DNA of 64,000 nucleotides from Pseudomonadota bacterium (GTDB lineage: Bacteria > Desulfobacterota > Desulfobulbia > Desulfobulbales > JAGXFP01), in assembly GCA_018823285.1 (NCBI GenBank), contig JAHJIQ010000045.1, positions 50,056-114,055 on the forward strand, written 5' to 3'. A program made the position numbers and the translations under genes. The notes under the pieces are model-generated. The model made no database searches and was not told the DNA's origin. It saw nothing but the letters and a program-made list of their open reading frames with translations. This document shows, piece by piece, positions 42,354 to 52,219 of the stretch. Every line of letters starts with the position of its first letter. Position 1 is the stretch's first letter.

Positions 42354-44009
42354 TTAACGGATATCGTCGGGGATACTGATCTTGGCAACCTTGCCCGAGG
42401 GAGAGCCGGTCGGCAGCGGTTTGCCGTTCAGGGTCAGCGAGACCCCTCCGCCATTGCCGAGATGGAGGAAGATGCTCCGCTCAGCCTTCCAGGTCCGGAC
42501 CATCCCTGGATTGTAGGTGTACTGCCGGGGTTTTTTGCTGTCCACCTGGATCCGCATCCAGGTGGGTTCGAGAAATCTGGCCTCAAGCACATAGTTGACC
42601 GGGGTGTTGGCTTCAGCCGTGGGTTCGGGATCGGAATCATCTTCTTCGCTTTCAATATTTTCAGCCGTTGATTTTACGGTGACGACCTTTACCGTAACCG
42701 GCTTTGGCGAGGAGAGAGGGGCTTGCACTCCGCTGTCGTCGGCAATTTCCTGAGCAGCGCTGTCGGGTCGGTTGGACAGCCGGGTTGCTCCGGGTTCTGT
42801 CTCCCCGGAGATGGAGTCCACCAGAGTGCTTTTGCCATTCACTTCGGAAGCGCCTGCTTCACCGCCAGGTGCAGATCCGGATCGCAGGACTTCCCGGGTC
42901 GCCGGCGCTTCCGCCATTGGATCGGACTGGGGGGGATTTTCGCGGGTTTCTTGATCGCCAGGGTCTGATGATGCCGTATCTGTTCCGTGGTCCGGCTCGA
43001 CTGGAGGGGTGTCAGCAGCAGGAGGATATTCAGGTTCACCAACCGGAGCATCCGGCTCTGCAATGGCCTCAATTGCAGAAGCAGGGATGCTCCTCAGCGC
43101 CTGGGCAGTTGGCTGCGGATTTGACGCTTCCTTTTCTGCTGTAACGATGGCGCCTGGTTTCGTCCCGGTTGATATGGGTCCGGTTGCCGGGTCAATAGTT
43201 GAGCCGGTTGAACCCGAATCGGCAACACCCTGAACCGGCGCAGGCTTCATCCCTTCAGGCAGGGGTTGAGTTTTTTCTTCCGGATCCGCGGCAATTACCG
43301 GCGCAGCCGCAGGGGGCTCCCGGTCCGGTTTTTTACTGATCTTATATGGTTTCCGGTCCAGTATCGGTGATTTTTCAACGGGTTCACTACTTCCGCTTTC
43401 CGCCTCGGGTTCAGACGCAGGCTCCTCGTCAATTTTAATTCCCGGGGGCCTGTCGACGATGATTTCCGCTTCCTGAGGGTCCGGAGGTTCTGTCTGGGTG
43501 AGTATGGTGGTTGAGGTTCCTGGATCAGGAACAACCCTGCCTTGCCAGTCGGTATCCGGGGTGTCGATGTTCTTCGGCAGGAAACTCACCGCCACCAAGA
43601 TCAGGACCAGAATCGTCAGAATCCCTCCGATGACCGAGACCTTTCTGCCGCTTTGCTGGTAAAGGGGGGGATTTACATATTTTTCACCGGTCAGGATGTG
43701 CTGCCGGTAAGGCATTTCGGCGGGTTTGTCCGGGTGGGCGTTTTCCTGGAGAACGTAGATAGAGAGAGTTTCTTCAGGATCAAGTCCGAGGAAGGCGGCA
43801 TACAGTTTGATGAAGCCCCGGACAAAAACTTCGGCGGGCATTCGCCGGTAGTTGTCATCTTCAAGATCGCGCAGGATTCTGACGTGGATGCGGGTGGCTT
43901 CGGATGCGTCTTCTATGGAATGGTGCAGACCGCGCCTGGTTTTCCTGAACAGGCTGCCAAGGGACTCATTGTCGGAAGCGCTCATCTCATTGGGGTTGCT
44001 GGCTGTCAT
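42354..44009 (-). CDS. rodZ: RodZ-like helix-turn-helix membrane protein with DUF4115
   Basis: RodZ links MreB filaments to the cell-wall machinery. The 551-residue protein has an N-terminal helix-turn-helix of the Xre type (about 15-85, SLGSLFRKTRRGLHHSIEDA), one membrane helix (about 125-145, VSVIGGILTILVLILVAVSF), a very long low-complexity P/E/S/T-rich periplasmic segment (about 150-465), and a C-terminal DUF4115 beta domain (about 468-551, LEARFLEPTWMRIQVDSKKP). The linker is far longer than in E. coli RodZ (337 residues total). It lies between surA and recO. Confidence 0.85.
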   Translation of the reverse strand: MTASNPNEMSASDNESLGSLFRKTRRGLHHSIEDASEATRIHVRILRDLEDDNYRRMPAEVFVRGFIKLYAAFLGLDPEETLSIYVLQENAHPDKPAEMPYRQHILTGEKYVNPPLYQQSGRKVSVIGGILTILVLILVAVSFLPKNIDTPDTDWQGRVVPDPGTSTTILTQTEPPDPQEAEIIVDRPPGIKIDEEPASEPEAESGSSEPVEKSPILDRKPYKISKKPDREPPAAAPVIAADPEEKTQPLPEGMKPAPVQGVADSGSTGSTIDPATGPISTGTKPGAIVTAEKEASNPQPTAQALRSIPASAIEAIAEPDAPVGEPEYPPAADTPPVEPDHGTDTASSDPGDQETRENPPQSDPMAEAPATREVLRSGSAPGGEAGASEVNGKSTLVDSISGETEPGATRLSNRPDSAAQEIADDSGVQAPLSSPKPVTVKVVTVKSTAENIESEEDDSDPEPTAEANTPVNYVLEARFLEPTWMRIQVDSKKPRQYTYNPGMVRTWKAERSIFLHLGNGGGVSLTLNGKPLPTGSPSGKVAKISIPDDIR

Positions 44010-44038
44010 AAAGACCTTTCCCTTCTGGGGTTTGATTA

Positions 44039-45034
44039 TTAAAGCAGGGTCCTGATATATGATCGTTCCCTGAGCTCTTTCATCCAGTTTTCGTAGCGAC
44101 TTCTCTGTTCTTTACTGTAAAGAGTGTTGAAAATCTCACTCTTGAAGACTGCAAAGGGAGCGTATCTGGTCGTGCCGCCCTGATTTGCCGACAGGATCAG
44201 GTAAAACTGGTATGCCCCGGACAGTTCAATTACCGGACTCACCTTGCCGGGCTCAAGATCCTGCAGAATGCCGCGCATCCCGGCGGCCATCTCATCGATT
44301 TTAAAAAAGCCGAGATCCCCGCCATCTTCCGCAGAGGGCAGCTCGGAAAAAGAGCGTGCCAGTTCTCTGAAGTCCTGGCCTTCTTCAACAAGCTTCCTGA
44401 TCTTTTCCGCCCGCAGTTTCGCGTCTTCCCTGGTTGCCGAGCTGAGACCTTCAGCCCCCCAGGGAAAACCGATCTGGAGAATATGATACCCTTCAGCGGT
44501 ATTCCGGCTGGTGAAAACGTCATCATAATATTCTTTTGCCTTTTTATCACTGATGACGATCTTGGAGCTGACCTGGCGGCTGATCAGTTTTGAGCGCTGA
44601 ATATTATGCTCGATGTTCTTCCGGTAGTCCCGGATTTCCACTCCGGACCGGGCGAGCTCCTGGTGAAGTTCCTCGACGCTGATTTTATTGTTTTCGGCGA
44701 CTCGCTGAACGGCCTCATCGATTTCCGCTTCGGAAACATTGATCTTCTGGGTTTCCGCCTCCTGGGTGATCAGCAGATTGTCGATCTGGTCTTCGAGGAT
44801 TTTATTTCTCGCCTCGGCAAGAGCCTTGTCCAGCTGGTCGGCAGGGGTTTTTCCCCGGAGCTGCCGGAACAACGCCTCGCCTGCTTTTTCCAGCTCCGTG
44901 CTGGTAATCACCTCGCTGTTCACGACCGCCACCACCCGGTCGATCAGTTCAGCCGATGAGGGCGCGGGGACAACCAGGATCATAAGCAAGGCAAAAAACA
45001 TCACGGGTGTCCTGTCGTCATTAAAGAATTTCAT
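44039..45034 (-). CDS. surA: Periplasmic peptidyl-prolyl isomerase, SurA-like chaperone
   Basis: SurA escorts unfolded outer-membrane proteins to BamA. The 331-residue protein has a signal peptide (ending PSSA, about 28), a SurA N-terminal domain (ELIDRVVAVVNSEVITSTEL), and a single parvulin PPIase domain (about 180-280) with EGYHILQIGF, SELPSAEDGGDLGFFK and VIELSGAYQFYLI. E. coli SurA has two parvulin domains; a single one is common outside gamma-proteobacteria. It is placed two genes downstream of bamA, which supports the role. Confidence 0.85.
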   Translation of the reverse strand: MKFFNDDRTPVMFFALLMILVVPAPSSAELIDRVVAVVNSEVITSTELEKAGEALFRQLRGKTPADQLDKALAEARNKILEDQIDNLLITQEAETQKINVSEAEIDEAVQRVAENNKISVEELHQELARSGVEIRDYRKNIEHNIQRSKLISRQVSSKIVISDKKAKEYYDDVFTSRNTAEGYHILQIGFPWGAEGLSSATREDAKLRAEKIRKLVEEGQDFRELARSFSELPSAEDGGDLGFFKIDEMAAGMRGILQDLEPGKVSPVIELSGAYQFYLILSANQGGTTRYAPFAVFKSEIFNTLYSKEQRSRYENWMKELRERSYIRTLL

Positions 45035-45083
45035 AGGGTGATGACTCTCCGGATCGGCTTAAGGAATTGTTGTCAGGATCAGC

Positions 45084-48000
45084 TCAGGACTCTAGTGTAG
45101 TAGCATTCTGAAAAATGGTGCGCAACAGTTTTTTGGCTTCACTGATAACTGTTTCAGGGCTTTTGCCGTCAATCCTGACCACCAATCTGCTGTCCGGGGT
45201 CAGTCGCATGGCTCCGGCCGAGGCTTCGATGAGTTGCATCAGTTTGATCGGCTCAACCCTGGTCTGCTCTGTGAAAGAGAGGACCAGATTGTGGTCTCCC
45301 TGGTCGAGTCTCTTGACCTTGAGTTTTTCGAGCCCCTCTTTCAAGGAGACGATTTCAAGCAGATTGGCGGTCTCATCCGGGATGGCGCCATAGCGGTCCC
45401 GGAGTTCGCTTCTGATGTCGTCCAGGGCGTCTTCACCACGGCAGGCAGTGATCTTGCGATACGCGATGTAACGCTGATCGGTGTCGCGGATATACGATTC
45501 CGGGATATAGGCCGCCAGCTGGAGATTGATCTCCGGGTCAACCTCGTCGATGCTGTCCAGACTGTCGCCTTCGCCGTTTCTACGCTTCAGGTCTTCCACG
45601 GTCTGCTGCAGGAGTTCAAGATAGAGGTCGTAGCCGACGGCGGCAATGTTACCGCTCTGGGATTCGCCGAGAATGTTGCCGCCGCCCCTGATCTGCAGAT
45701 CGCTCATCGCGAGCTTGAACCCGCCGCCAAGCTCGTTATAGTCCATCAGCGCGCGAAGGCGGCGTTTGGCGTCTTTCGAGAGTCCGTCCATGGAGGGCAC
45801 CAGAAGGTAGGCATAGGCCTGTTCCCTGCTGCGGCCGACCCGGCCCCGGAGCTGGTAAATGTCGGCAAGCCCGAGCCGGTCGGCCCGGGTCATGATGATG
45901 GTGTTGGCATTGGGTATGTCAAGTCCTGATTCCACAATGGTCGTGCAGACCAGAACATCAATTTCGCCGTTCACGAACCGGACCATGATTTCTTCCAGGG
46001 TCCGGCCCGGCATCTGGCCGTGCGCCACGGCAACGGTTGCTTCCGGGCGCAGTTTCTGGATCCGGTGGGCCATCTCCTGGATGGAGTTCACCCGGTTATG
46101 AATCACGAACACCTGGCCGCTTCGCTGCAGCTCCCTGGTGATCGCCTCCTTGATCACCAGGTCGTCAAACTTGGCGACAAAGGTCTTGACTGATCTCCGG
46201 TGCCGGGGCGGTGAACTGATGACCGAGAGATCCCTGATACCGAGCAGGGACAGCTGCAGGGTCCTCGGGATCGGGGTGGCGGTGAGGGTCAGGACATCAA
46301 CCCCGGTCCGCATCTTCTTGATTTTTTCCTTGTGGGTCACCCCGAAACGGTGTTCCTCGTCAATGATCAAGAGACCAAGCTTTCTGAACTGGACATCCTT
46401 TGAAAGAAGGCGGTGGGTGCCGATCACGATGTCGACAGTTCCTTCCTTGAGCCCCTGCAGGGTGCGTTTCTGTTCCGCAGGCGGCCGGAAGCGGTTCAAG
46501 GTTTCCACCCTGATCGGAAACCTTGCAAATCTCTCCCGGAAAGTTACGGCGTGCTGTTCGGCGAGAACGGTGGTCGGGACCAGGACCGCCACCTGGCAGC
46601 CGTCGCTGATCACCTTGAACGCCCCCCTGACCGCAACTTCGGTCTTGCCGTAGCCGACATCCCCGCAGACCAGGCGGTCCATGACCTTGGTGGAGGTGAG
46701 GTCGTCCAGAACATCATTGATCGCCTTCATCTGGCCGGAGGTTTCGTCGTAGGGAAACGATTCTTCAAGTTCGTGGAACATCTCGTCCGGTTCGGAAAAT
46801 GCACGGCCGTCGGCAAGCTGTCGGCGGGCATAGAGGTCGAGCAGTTCCCGGGCCACCTTCCAGACCGCCTCCTTGACCTTGTTCTTGGCGGTAACCCATG
46901 CCTTGCCGCCCAGCTTGTCGAGCTTCGGTTCCTGGTCGGACAACCCCTTGTACTTGTGAACCATGTTGATGCGGTCGATGGGAACGTAGAGGCGGTCATC
47001 GTCGAGGAAGTTGATCTGCAGAAACTCTCCCTCCCTGCCGTTGGCGGTCATGTTGACGAGCCCGGCATAGCTTCCCAGGCCATGGGTCCGGTGAACGACG
47101 GTTTCGCCGGTCTGCAGTTCGTCAAAACTCACTGCTTCGCTTTCCGGCGGCGTTTTCGGCTGTCTTTTCGTTATTCTCTTTTCCCCGAATAATTCCGATT
47201 CCGAGATGACATGCAGCAGTTCATCAGGAAGATCAAATCCGGACGAGAGGGGGGAGGGAACGATCGCGACCTTGCCCGGTGGCGCTTTTTCCGGATGAAT
47301 GACCGGCGCCTGGACGATGGTTGTTTCCAGGTTGTGCTGCCCAAGCAGTTCTGCAAAATGGTTTGCATGACGTTCCGAACGGCAGGAGAGGACCACCCTG
47401 TTTCCCTCGGAAAGCCAGGTGTTTATTTTTTCGGTCAGGGGAGTCAGAAGACCTTTTTTGCGCCGCTCAAGCTCAAGTTCCTGGCCGAGCAGGGTGTGGT
47501 TGCCCGAGGTGATATTGATGAGATTCCCGGCCGCCTCCGGTGGACTGGTGCGAAAAGCCCCGGATGGTCTTTCTCCGGGATCGGTATCCGGGAAATCCTG
47601 CAGGCAGACAACGGAACGGGAGGCAAGTTCGCGCTCAAGGAGTTCCGGGGTCAGAAAAAGATCGGAAGGGGGCAGGGTTGGTCTTTTGGCCGTGACGGCC
47701 TCATGGTAGTTGGTCTCGATTCTTTCCCAGACCAGTTCCAGACTGCGATCGATTTCCGGAGGATCAACCAGCAGGCAGATCGTGTTCTCCGGGAGGTAGT
47801 CAAGGGGGGTGGCCGGTTCGTCATGGAATACGGGCAGCAGAAATTCAATGCCCGGAAACCGGCGGCCGGTGGCAAGACGGTCAGCGGTTATTTCAATTTC
47901 TTCAGGATCCCATCCCAATTCCCGTCCCCTGGCGATGAAACGCTGGGCGGGGCTTTTTCCCGAATCATTTTCGGGGTCTGAAAACAGGATGTCCGAAACC

Positions 48001-48683
48001 GGCAGGATGGTGAATTCTTCAAGTTCCAGGATGGAACGCTGACTGATCGGATCGAAAAGGCGGATCGATTCGACCGTGTCGCCAAAAAAATCAAGACGCA
48101 CCGGGCAGCTTGCCGGAACCCCTTCCGGATTGCGGCTACCCGAAAAAAGTTCCCCGGGACTGGGCGGGAATATATCAAGAATTGATCCACGGACACTGAA
48201 TTCGCCGGGATTCTGGACCAGTGAGACCTTCTCATACCCCGCCTTGATCATGGCGGTGATCAGTGCATCCTGGTCGGTTTCTTCTCCCCGGATCACCAGT
48301 TCCGCGAGATTGCTCAGCTTGTCCCTGGGGATGATCCGGCGCAGCAGGGCTTCGGCGGGGATGACCAAAAGAAAGGGGCCCTTCCGGTTCAGGATCTGGT
48401 AGAGCGAGGAAAGCCGGGCGGCAATGGTCGAGGAATCCGGCGAGAGCGGGGTGTACGGCGGGATATCGTATCCGGGGAAGAGGAAGACCGGCAGCTCGGA
48501 AAACATCGCCAGGTCCTGCTCCATGATTGAAGACAACCCCTCGGAAGGGACAATTACCACTACCGGTCTGCTGCATTCCAGGGCGGTCCTGGCAGCGAGC
48601 AGCGCCACCGAGCTGCCCCGGAGTCCGGCAATGGTGCCGGTGAATCGTTTGCTCTCGCGGATGTTTTTTATGACTGAGTACAT
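45084..48683 (-). CDS. mfd: Transcription-repair coupling factor
   Basis: Mfd removes RNA polymerase stalled at DNA damage and recruits UvrA. The 1199-residue protein has the UvrB-like N-terminal region, the RNAP-interacting domain (GETVVHRTHGLGSYAGLVNM, about 540-620), and helicase motifs CGDVGYGKTEVAVRGAFK (motif I), the DEEH box in IIDEEHRFGV and QLRGRVGRS (motif VI). The C-terminal TRCF domain follows. All are complete and of normal length. It lies between bamA and surA on the same strand. Confidence 0.97.
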   Translation of the reverse strand: MYSVIKNIRESKRFTGTIAGLRGSSVALLAARTALECSRPVVVIVPSEGLSSIMEQDLAMFSELPVFLFPGYDIPPYTPLSPDSSTIAARLSSLYQILNRKGPFLLVIPAEALLRRIIPRDKLSNLAELVIRGEETDQDALITAMIKAGYEKVSLVQNPGEFSVRGSILDIFPPSPGELFSGSRNPEGVPASCPVRLDFFGDTVESIRLFDPISQRSILELEEFTILPVSDILFSDPENDSGKSPAQRFIARGRELGWDPEEIEITADRLATGRRFPGIEFLLPVFHDEPATPLDYLPENTICLLVDPPEIDRSLELVWERIETNYHEAVTAKRPTLPPSDLFLTPELLERELASRSVVCLQDFPDTDPGERPSGAFRTSPPEAAGNLINITSGNHTLLGQELELERRKKGLLTPLTEKINTWLSEGNRVVLSCRSERHANHFAELLGQHNLETTIVQAPVIHPEKAPPGKVAIVPSPLSSGFDLPDELLHVISESELFGEKRITKRQPKTPPESEAVSFDELQTGETVVHRTHGLGSYAGLVNMTANGREGEFLQINFLDDDRLYVPIDRINMVHKYKGLSDQEPKLDKLGGKAWVTAKNKVKEAVWKVARELLDLYARRQLADGRAFSEPDEMFHELEESFPYDETSGQMKAINDVLDDLTSTKVMDRLVCGDVGYGKTEVAVRGAFKVISDGCQVAVLVPTTVLAEQHAVTFRERFARFPIRVETLNRFRPPAEQKRTLQGLKEGTVDIVIGTHRLLSKDVQFRKLGLLIIDEEHRFGVTHKEKIKKMRTGVDVLTLTATPIPRTLQLSLLGIRDLSVISSPPRHRRSVKTFVAKFDDLVIKEAITRELQRSGQVFVIHNRVNSIQEMAHRIQKLRPEATVAVAHGQMPGRTLEEIMVRFVNGEIDVLVCTTIVESGLDIPNANTIIMTRADRLGLADIYQLRGRVGRSREQAYAYLLVPSMDGLSKDAKRRLRALMDYNELGGGFKLAMSDLQIRGGGNILGESQSGNIAAVGYDLYLELLQQTVEDLKRRNGEGDSLDSIDEVDPEINLQLAAYIPESYIRDTDQRYIAYRKITACRGEDALDDIRSELRDRYGAIPDETANLLEIVSLKEGLEKLKVKRLDQGDHNLVLSFTEQTRVEPIKLMQLIEASAGAMRLTPDSRLVVRIDGKSPETVISEAKKLLRTIFQNATTLES

Positions 48684-48766
48684 GCGTATGGCCGGAAGAG
48701 GGGCTGATTCATGGAGGTCAGCCCCGGAATGGGGTGCTCTGCTGCGCTGTCGATATCAAGAAGCGG

Positions 48767-51433
48767 CTAGAACATTCCCCCGATGCTGAAATCCCAGTTT
48801 CGCTTGTCTTCATCAGGCTCGGGATCGAGGTTGTATCCCCACTCTAGACGCAGGGGGCCGATGGGCGACATCCAGCGGAAACCGGCGCCGGCGGCATGCT
48901 TGATCTCGGTGAAGTCCCAGGACTCATCAAGGCTGTAGACATTGCCGATATCGTAGAAGATCACGCCCAGCAGACCGTTTTCCTTCATCAATGGGAAGAT
49001 ATATTCAAGGTTCGCGTACCACATCTTGTCGCCGCCGATTCTGTCGCCGCTGACCGGGTCTATCGGGCTGATCTGCCCGTTGTCGAAGGAGCGGATGGTG
49101 CTCAGACCGCCCAGGTAAAACTTTTCATAGACCGGCAGGTGTCCTTCGCTGTTGCCGGCGACATAACCCGCCGACAGGCGGGGATGGATAGTGGTGTTTT
49201 TGCTGACCGGGAAGTACCAGCTGGTGTTTGCCTCCACCTTGGTGAAGCTGTTGTCGCCGCCCAGGAAAGCTCCGGCGTACTTGACCGAGAGGGAATGCTC
49301 CGATCCCTTGGTCGCGCCGAAGCGGCGGTTTTTAGTGTCGCGGGACAGACCGATTTTCACGGCGCTGGTCACATGGAAATCGATTGAATCTCTGATCTCC
49401 GCTGCCGGGATTGTCCCCTCGTCAATTTCGAGATTGGTGTCATCGTAACCGTAACTGCCGTTGAGCCGCCATCTTTTCCAGAGCGGGTAGCCGAGTCGCA
49501 CCGCGCCGCCTCGGGAGTCCTTGTCGTAATCGTCGTACTCGCGTTTCCAGTTGTAGACATTGATCCCGAAGAGGAGCTTGGTGTCGAAGATGTGGGGTTC
49601 GGTGAAATCGATGTTGAACCGGGTGGAGATGCTGCTTAAGTTCGCCTGGGCGGCCAGCCGCTGGCCTCTTCCCAGAAGGTTGTTTTCGCTGATCTCGCCC
49701 ATGAAGGACATCTTTTCCACGGTGCTGTATCCGGCCCCGATGCTGAATTTGCCGGTTGGTTTCTCCTTGACCTCAACCTCGATATCAAGGAGGTCCTCGG
49801 TGAGGTTCGACTCGGGTGAGATGTTTACGTTTTCAAAATAATCGAGCTGGGTCAATCTCTCGTGGCTTTCCTTGAGGGCGCTGGCGTTGAAAATGCCGCC
49901 CTCCTTGACCATGATTTCTCGCCGGATGACCTTGTCCCGGGTCCGGCTGTTGCCCTTGATGGAGATCCGGTTGACGTGGACCAGCGGCCCTTTCTGAATC
50001 TGCAGGACGAGATCAATCTTCCTGTTGATCATGTCCTTACTGGTTCTCGGAATGACATCCGCAAAGGCAAAACCTTTTTCGGCATAGAAGTCGGAGATGC
50101 GCAGGATGTCTTCGCGGAGTACTTTGCGGTTGAAAAACTCCTCCTTGTCAACGGTTACGAATTTCATCAGTTTTTCAGAATCTTCAATGAGTTCGCCGGT
50201 GAGCTCAATATCGCCGCAACGGAACCGTTCGCCCTCTTCAATGTTGAACGAGAGGTAGAGCCAGCCATCGCGCTGCTCCATCTCCGGTTCGCCGATTTTG
50301 GCATCGACAAAGCCGTTGTTATGGTAGTAGGCGGTCAGTCTTGAGGCGTCGTGTTCCAGGGTTTCTTTTTTCAGCAGGCCGGAATCGGTAATAAAAGAGA
50401 ACCACCCTTTTTCCGATGAACTGATGACTTTCCTGAGTTTTGAGTCTTTGAACGAGGCGTTGCCGGTGAACAGGATCTCTTTGACGAAAACTTTTTTCCC
50501 TTCGTTGATGGAAAAAGTAATATCTTCGCGGTCACGCACGGACTTTTTGCGTTCCACTTCGATCTCGCAGTTATAGTATCCCTTCTCTTTGTACAGATTG
50601 CGGATGTTTGCAACAGTTCTCGCAATTTCCGTCTCGTTGATGATCGAATTGGTCCGGATCTTGATGACTTCCCGAATGTCTTCCTCGCCCAACTTGTCGT
50701 TGCCCTTGATAATGACCTTACCGATCACGTTCTTTTCGACCACGGTGAAGGTGACCCGCCTTCCTTCCGGAGTCTCATCGGTTTCCACCTGGATGTCGTC
50801 GAAATACCCCATCCTGAAGATCTCTTTCAGATCCTGGCGGATTTTCTCGGGATTGAACCGGTCGCCGGACCGGGTGCTGATCTTCTGCCGGATGGCCCCG
50901 GAGTCAATTCGCCGGTTCCCTTTCAGCTCAATGGCAAAGATGAGCTGCTGCCGGTTGGCATACGACCATATCTCATTACCGATCAGGGCGAGAGCGTCCG
51001 GCAGTTCAGCGATCGAGCCCGCTTCCCTGAAAAAAGTGTGGCTGTCTGATCGGTTTTCGAGATTTCTGAGGGTGATGTCGATGCTCAGAACGGTGCCGAG
51101 CATGGTGATACTGCCGGTAGCAAGATATCCCTGATAATCAGCGGGCAGCAATGGTTTTACCGATTGGAGTGAAGGGGGCCAGTTTTTTTCGTAACCAAGT
51201 TTTACCGCTATTGCAGACCTCTGGAGCATCCCCATATTTTTTTCGGCAGTAATCGTGCTGAGAGCACGGTCCGCTTCGGTGGTCAATTCACCAGTGTTGG
51301 CCAGGGCGTTGATCTTCAGGGGCAGGAAAATCGTGTTTTGCGTTCCTTCGGCCATGGCCGGAATGCTGAAGGAGAACAGGGCTAACCAAAAGAAGATCAG
51401 GGCTGTACTGTATTTTGAGAGATGTCGCGTCAT
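48767..51433 (-). CDS. bamA: Outer-membrane protein assembly factor BamA with N-terminal extension
   Basis: BamA folds outer-membrane proteins. The 888-residue protein has a signal peptide (about 1-28), an extra ~135-residue domain (about 30-165, NTIFLPLKINALANTGELTT to ANRQ), five POTRA repeats (about 170-560, the first starting IELKGNRRIDSGAIRQKIST), and the 16-strand barrel ending WDFSIGGMF with terminal Phe. E. coli BamA is 810 residues and lacks the extra domain. It looks like the CsgG/TolB-N type alpha/beta fold, but that is a guess. lolD lies upstream and mfd downstream. Confidence 0.95.
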   Translation of the reverse strand: MTRHLSKYSTALIFFWLALFSFSIPAMAEGTQNTIFLPLKINALANTGELTTEADRALSTITAEKNMGMLQRSAIAVKLGYEKNWPPSLQSVKPLLPADYQGYLATGSITMLGTVLSIDITLRNLENRSDSHTFFREAGSIAELPDALALIGNEIWSYANRQQLIFAIELKGNRRIDSGAIRQKISTRSGDRFNPEKIRQDLKEIFRMGYFDDIQVETDETPEGRRVTFTVVEKNVIGKVIIKGNDKLGEEDIREVIKIRTNSIINETEIARTVANIRNLYKEKGYYNCEIEVERKKSVRDREDITFSINEGKKVFVKEILFTGNASFKDSKLRKVISSSEKGWFSFITDSGLLKKETLEHDASRLTAYYHNNGFVDAKIGEPEMEQRDGWLYLSFNIEEGERFRCGDIELTGELIEDSEKLMKFVTVDKEEFFNRKVLREDILRISDFYAEKGFAFADVIPRTSKDMINRKIDLVLQIQKGPLVHVNRISIKGNSRTRDKVIRREIMVKEGGIFNASALKESHERLTQLDYFENVNISPESNLTEDLLDIEVEVKEKPTGKFSIGAGYSTVEKMSFMGEISENNLLGRGQRLAAQANLSSISTRFNIDFTEPHIFDTKLLFGINVYNWKREYDDYDKDSRGGAVRLGYPLWKRWRLNGSYGYDDTNLEIDEGTIPAAEIRDSIDFHVTSAVKIGLSRDTKNRRFGATKGSEHSLSVKYAGAFLGGDNSFTKVEANTSWYFPVSKNTTIHPRLSAGYVAGNSEGHLPVYEKFYLGGLSTIRSFDNGQISPIDPVSGDRIGGDKMWYANLEYIFPLMKENGLLGVIFYDIGNVYSLDESWDFTEIKHAAGAGFRWMSPIGPLRLEWGYNLDPEPDEDKRNWDFSIGGMF

Positions 51434-51481
51434 ATTTGTGTGTCCCCGACCGCTGAGCGGCCTCGCGGGATTCTCATGCGG

Positions 51482-52207
51482 TTAATCGGGCCGGTCAGGG
51501 TTGTTGTTGTCGTCAACTTCAACCAGGACGCCGTCAATCAGGGTGAGACAGCGGTCCATCTGCGCGGAAAGTTCATAATTGTGGGTTACCATGACTGTTG
51601 CCAGGCCAAGGTCCCGGTTCATCTCTTTGATCAGGGCAAAAACATTGTTGCCGGTCACCGGATCGAGGTTGCCGGTGGGTTCGTCGGCCAGGAGCAGGGC
51701 GGGTTCCATGATGATCGCCCGGGCCAGGGCCACTCTCTGCTGTTCACCTCCGGAAAGCTCGCCGATCTTGTGATCAATCCGATCGGCCAGGCCGACCCGC
51801 TCCATCAGCTTTGTCGCCCGGGCAAGGTTTAGCTTGCGGTCAATGCCGCAGATCATCCCGGGCAGCAGGGCATTTTCAAGGGCGGTGAATTCCGGCAGCA
51901 GGTGATGGAACTGGAAAACGAAACCGATGGTCCGGTTCCTGAATGCGGAGAGCTCGGCATCATCCTTGCTGAAAATATCCTCACCATTAAAGGTCATGCT
52001 GCCGGTCGTTGGACGATCGAGGCCGCCCAGAATCTGCAGCAGGGTGGTTTTACCGGTTCCGGACTTGCCGACGATGGCGACCATCTCCCCCGGTTGGATC
52101 GCAAGGTTCACCCCCTTCAGGACATCGAGGCGGCTTTTTCCCTGCTCAAAGATTTTGCCTATACCTCTGGCTTCGAAGCGATGGCCGTTTGTTCTTTCTG
52201 TGCCCAT
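51482..52207 (-). CDS. lolD: Lipoprotein-releasing ABC transporter ATP-binding protein
   Basis: LolD powers extraction of lipoproteins from the inner membrane for delivery to the outer membrane. The 241-residue ATPase has Walker A GKSGTGKTTLL, Q-loop VFQFHHLLPEFTALEN, signature LSGGEQQRVALARA, and Walker B LLLADEPTGNLD. The QFHHLLPEFTALENALLP stretch is typical of LolD rather than MacB. It starts 12 bp after its permease partner gene and is followed by bamA. Confidence 0.95.
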   Translation of the reverse strand: MGTERTNGHRFEARGIGKIFEQGKSRLDVLKGVNLAIQPGEMVAIVGKSGTGKTTLLQILGGLDRPTTGSMTFNGEDIFSKDDAELSAFRNRTIGFVFQFHHLLPEFTALENALLPGMICGIDRKLNLARATKLMERVGLADRIDHKIGELSGGEQQRVALARAIIMEPALLLADEPTGNLDPVTGNNVFALIKEMNRDLGLATVMVTHNYELSAQMDRCLTLIDGVLVEVDDNNNPDRPD

Positions 52208-52219
52208 GAGACCGTGATC

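Noticed and set aside
45234..48402. Plus-strand frames opposite mfd
   Set aside because: All are antisense to conserved Mfd helicase motifs and have no domains.
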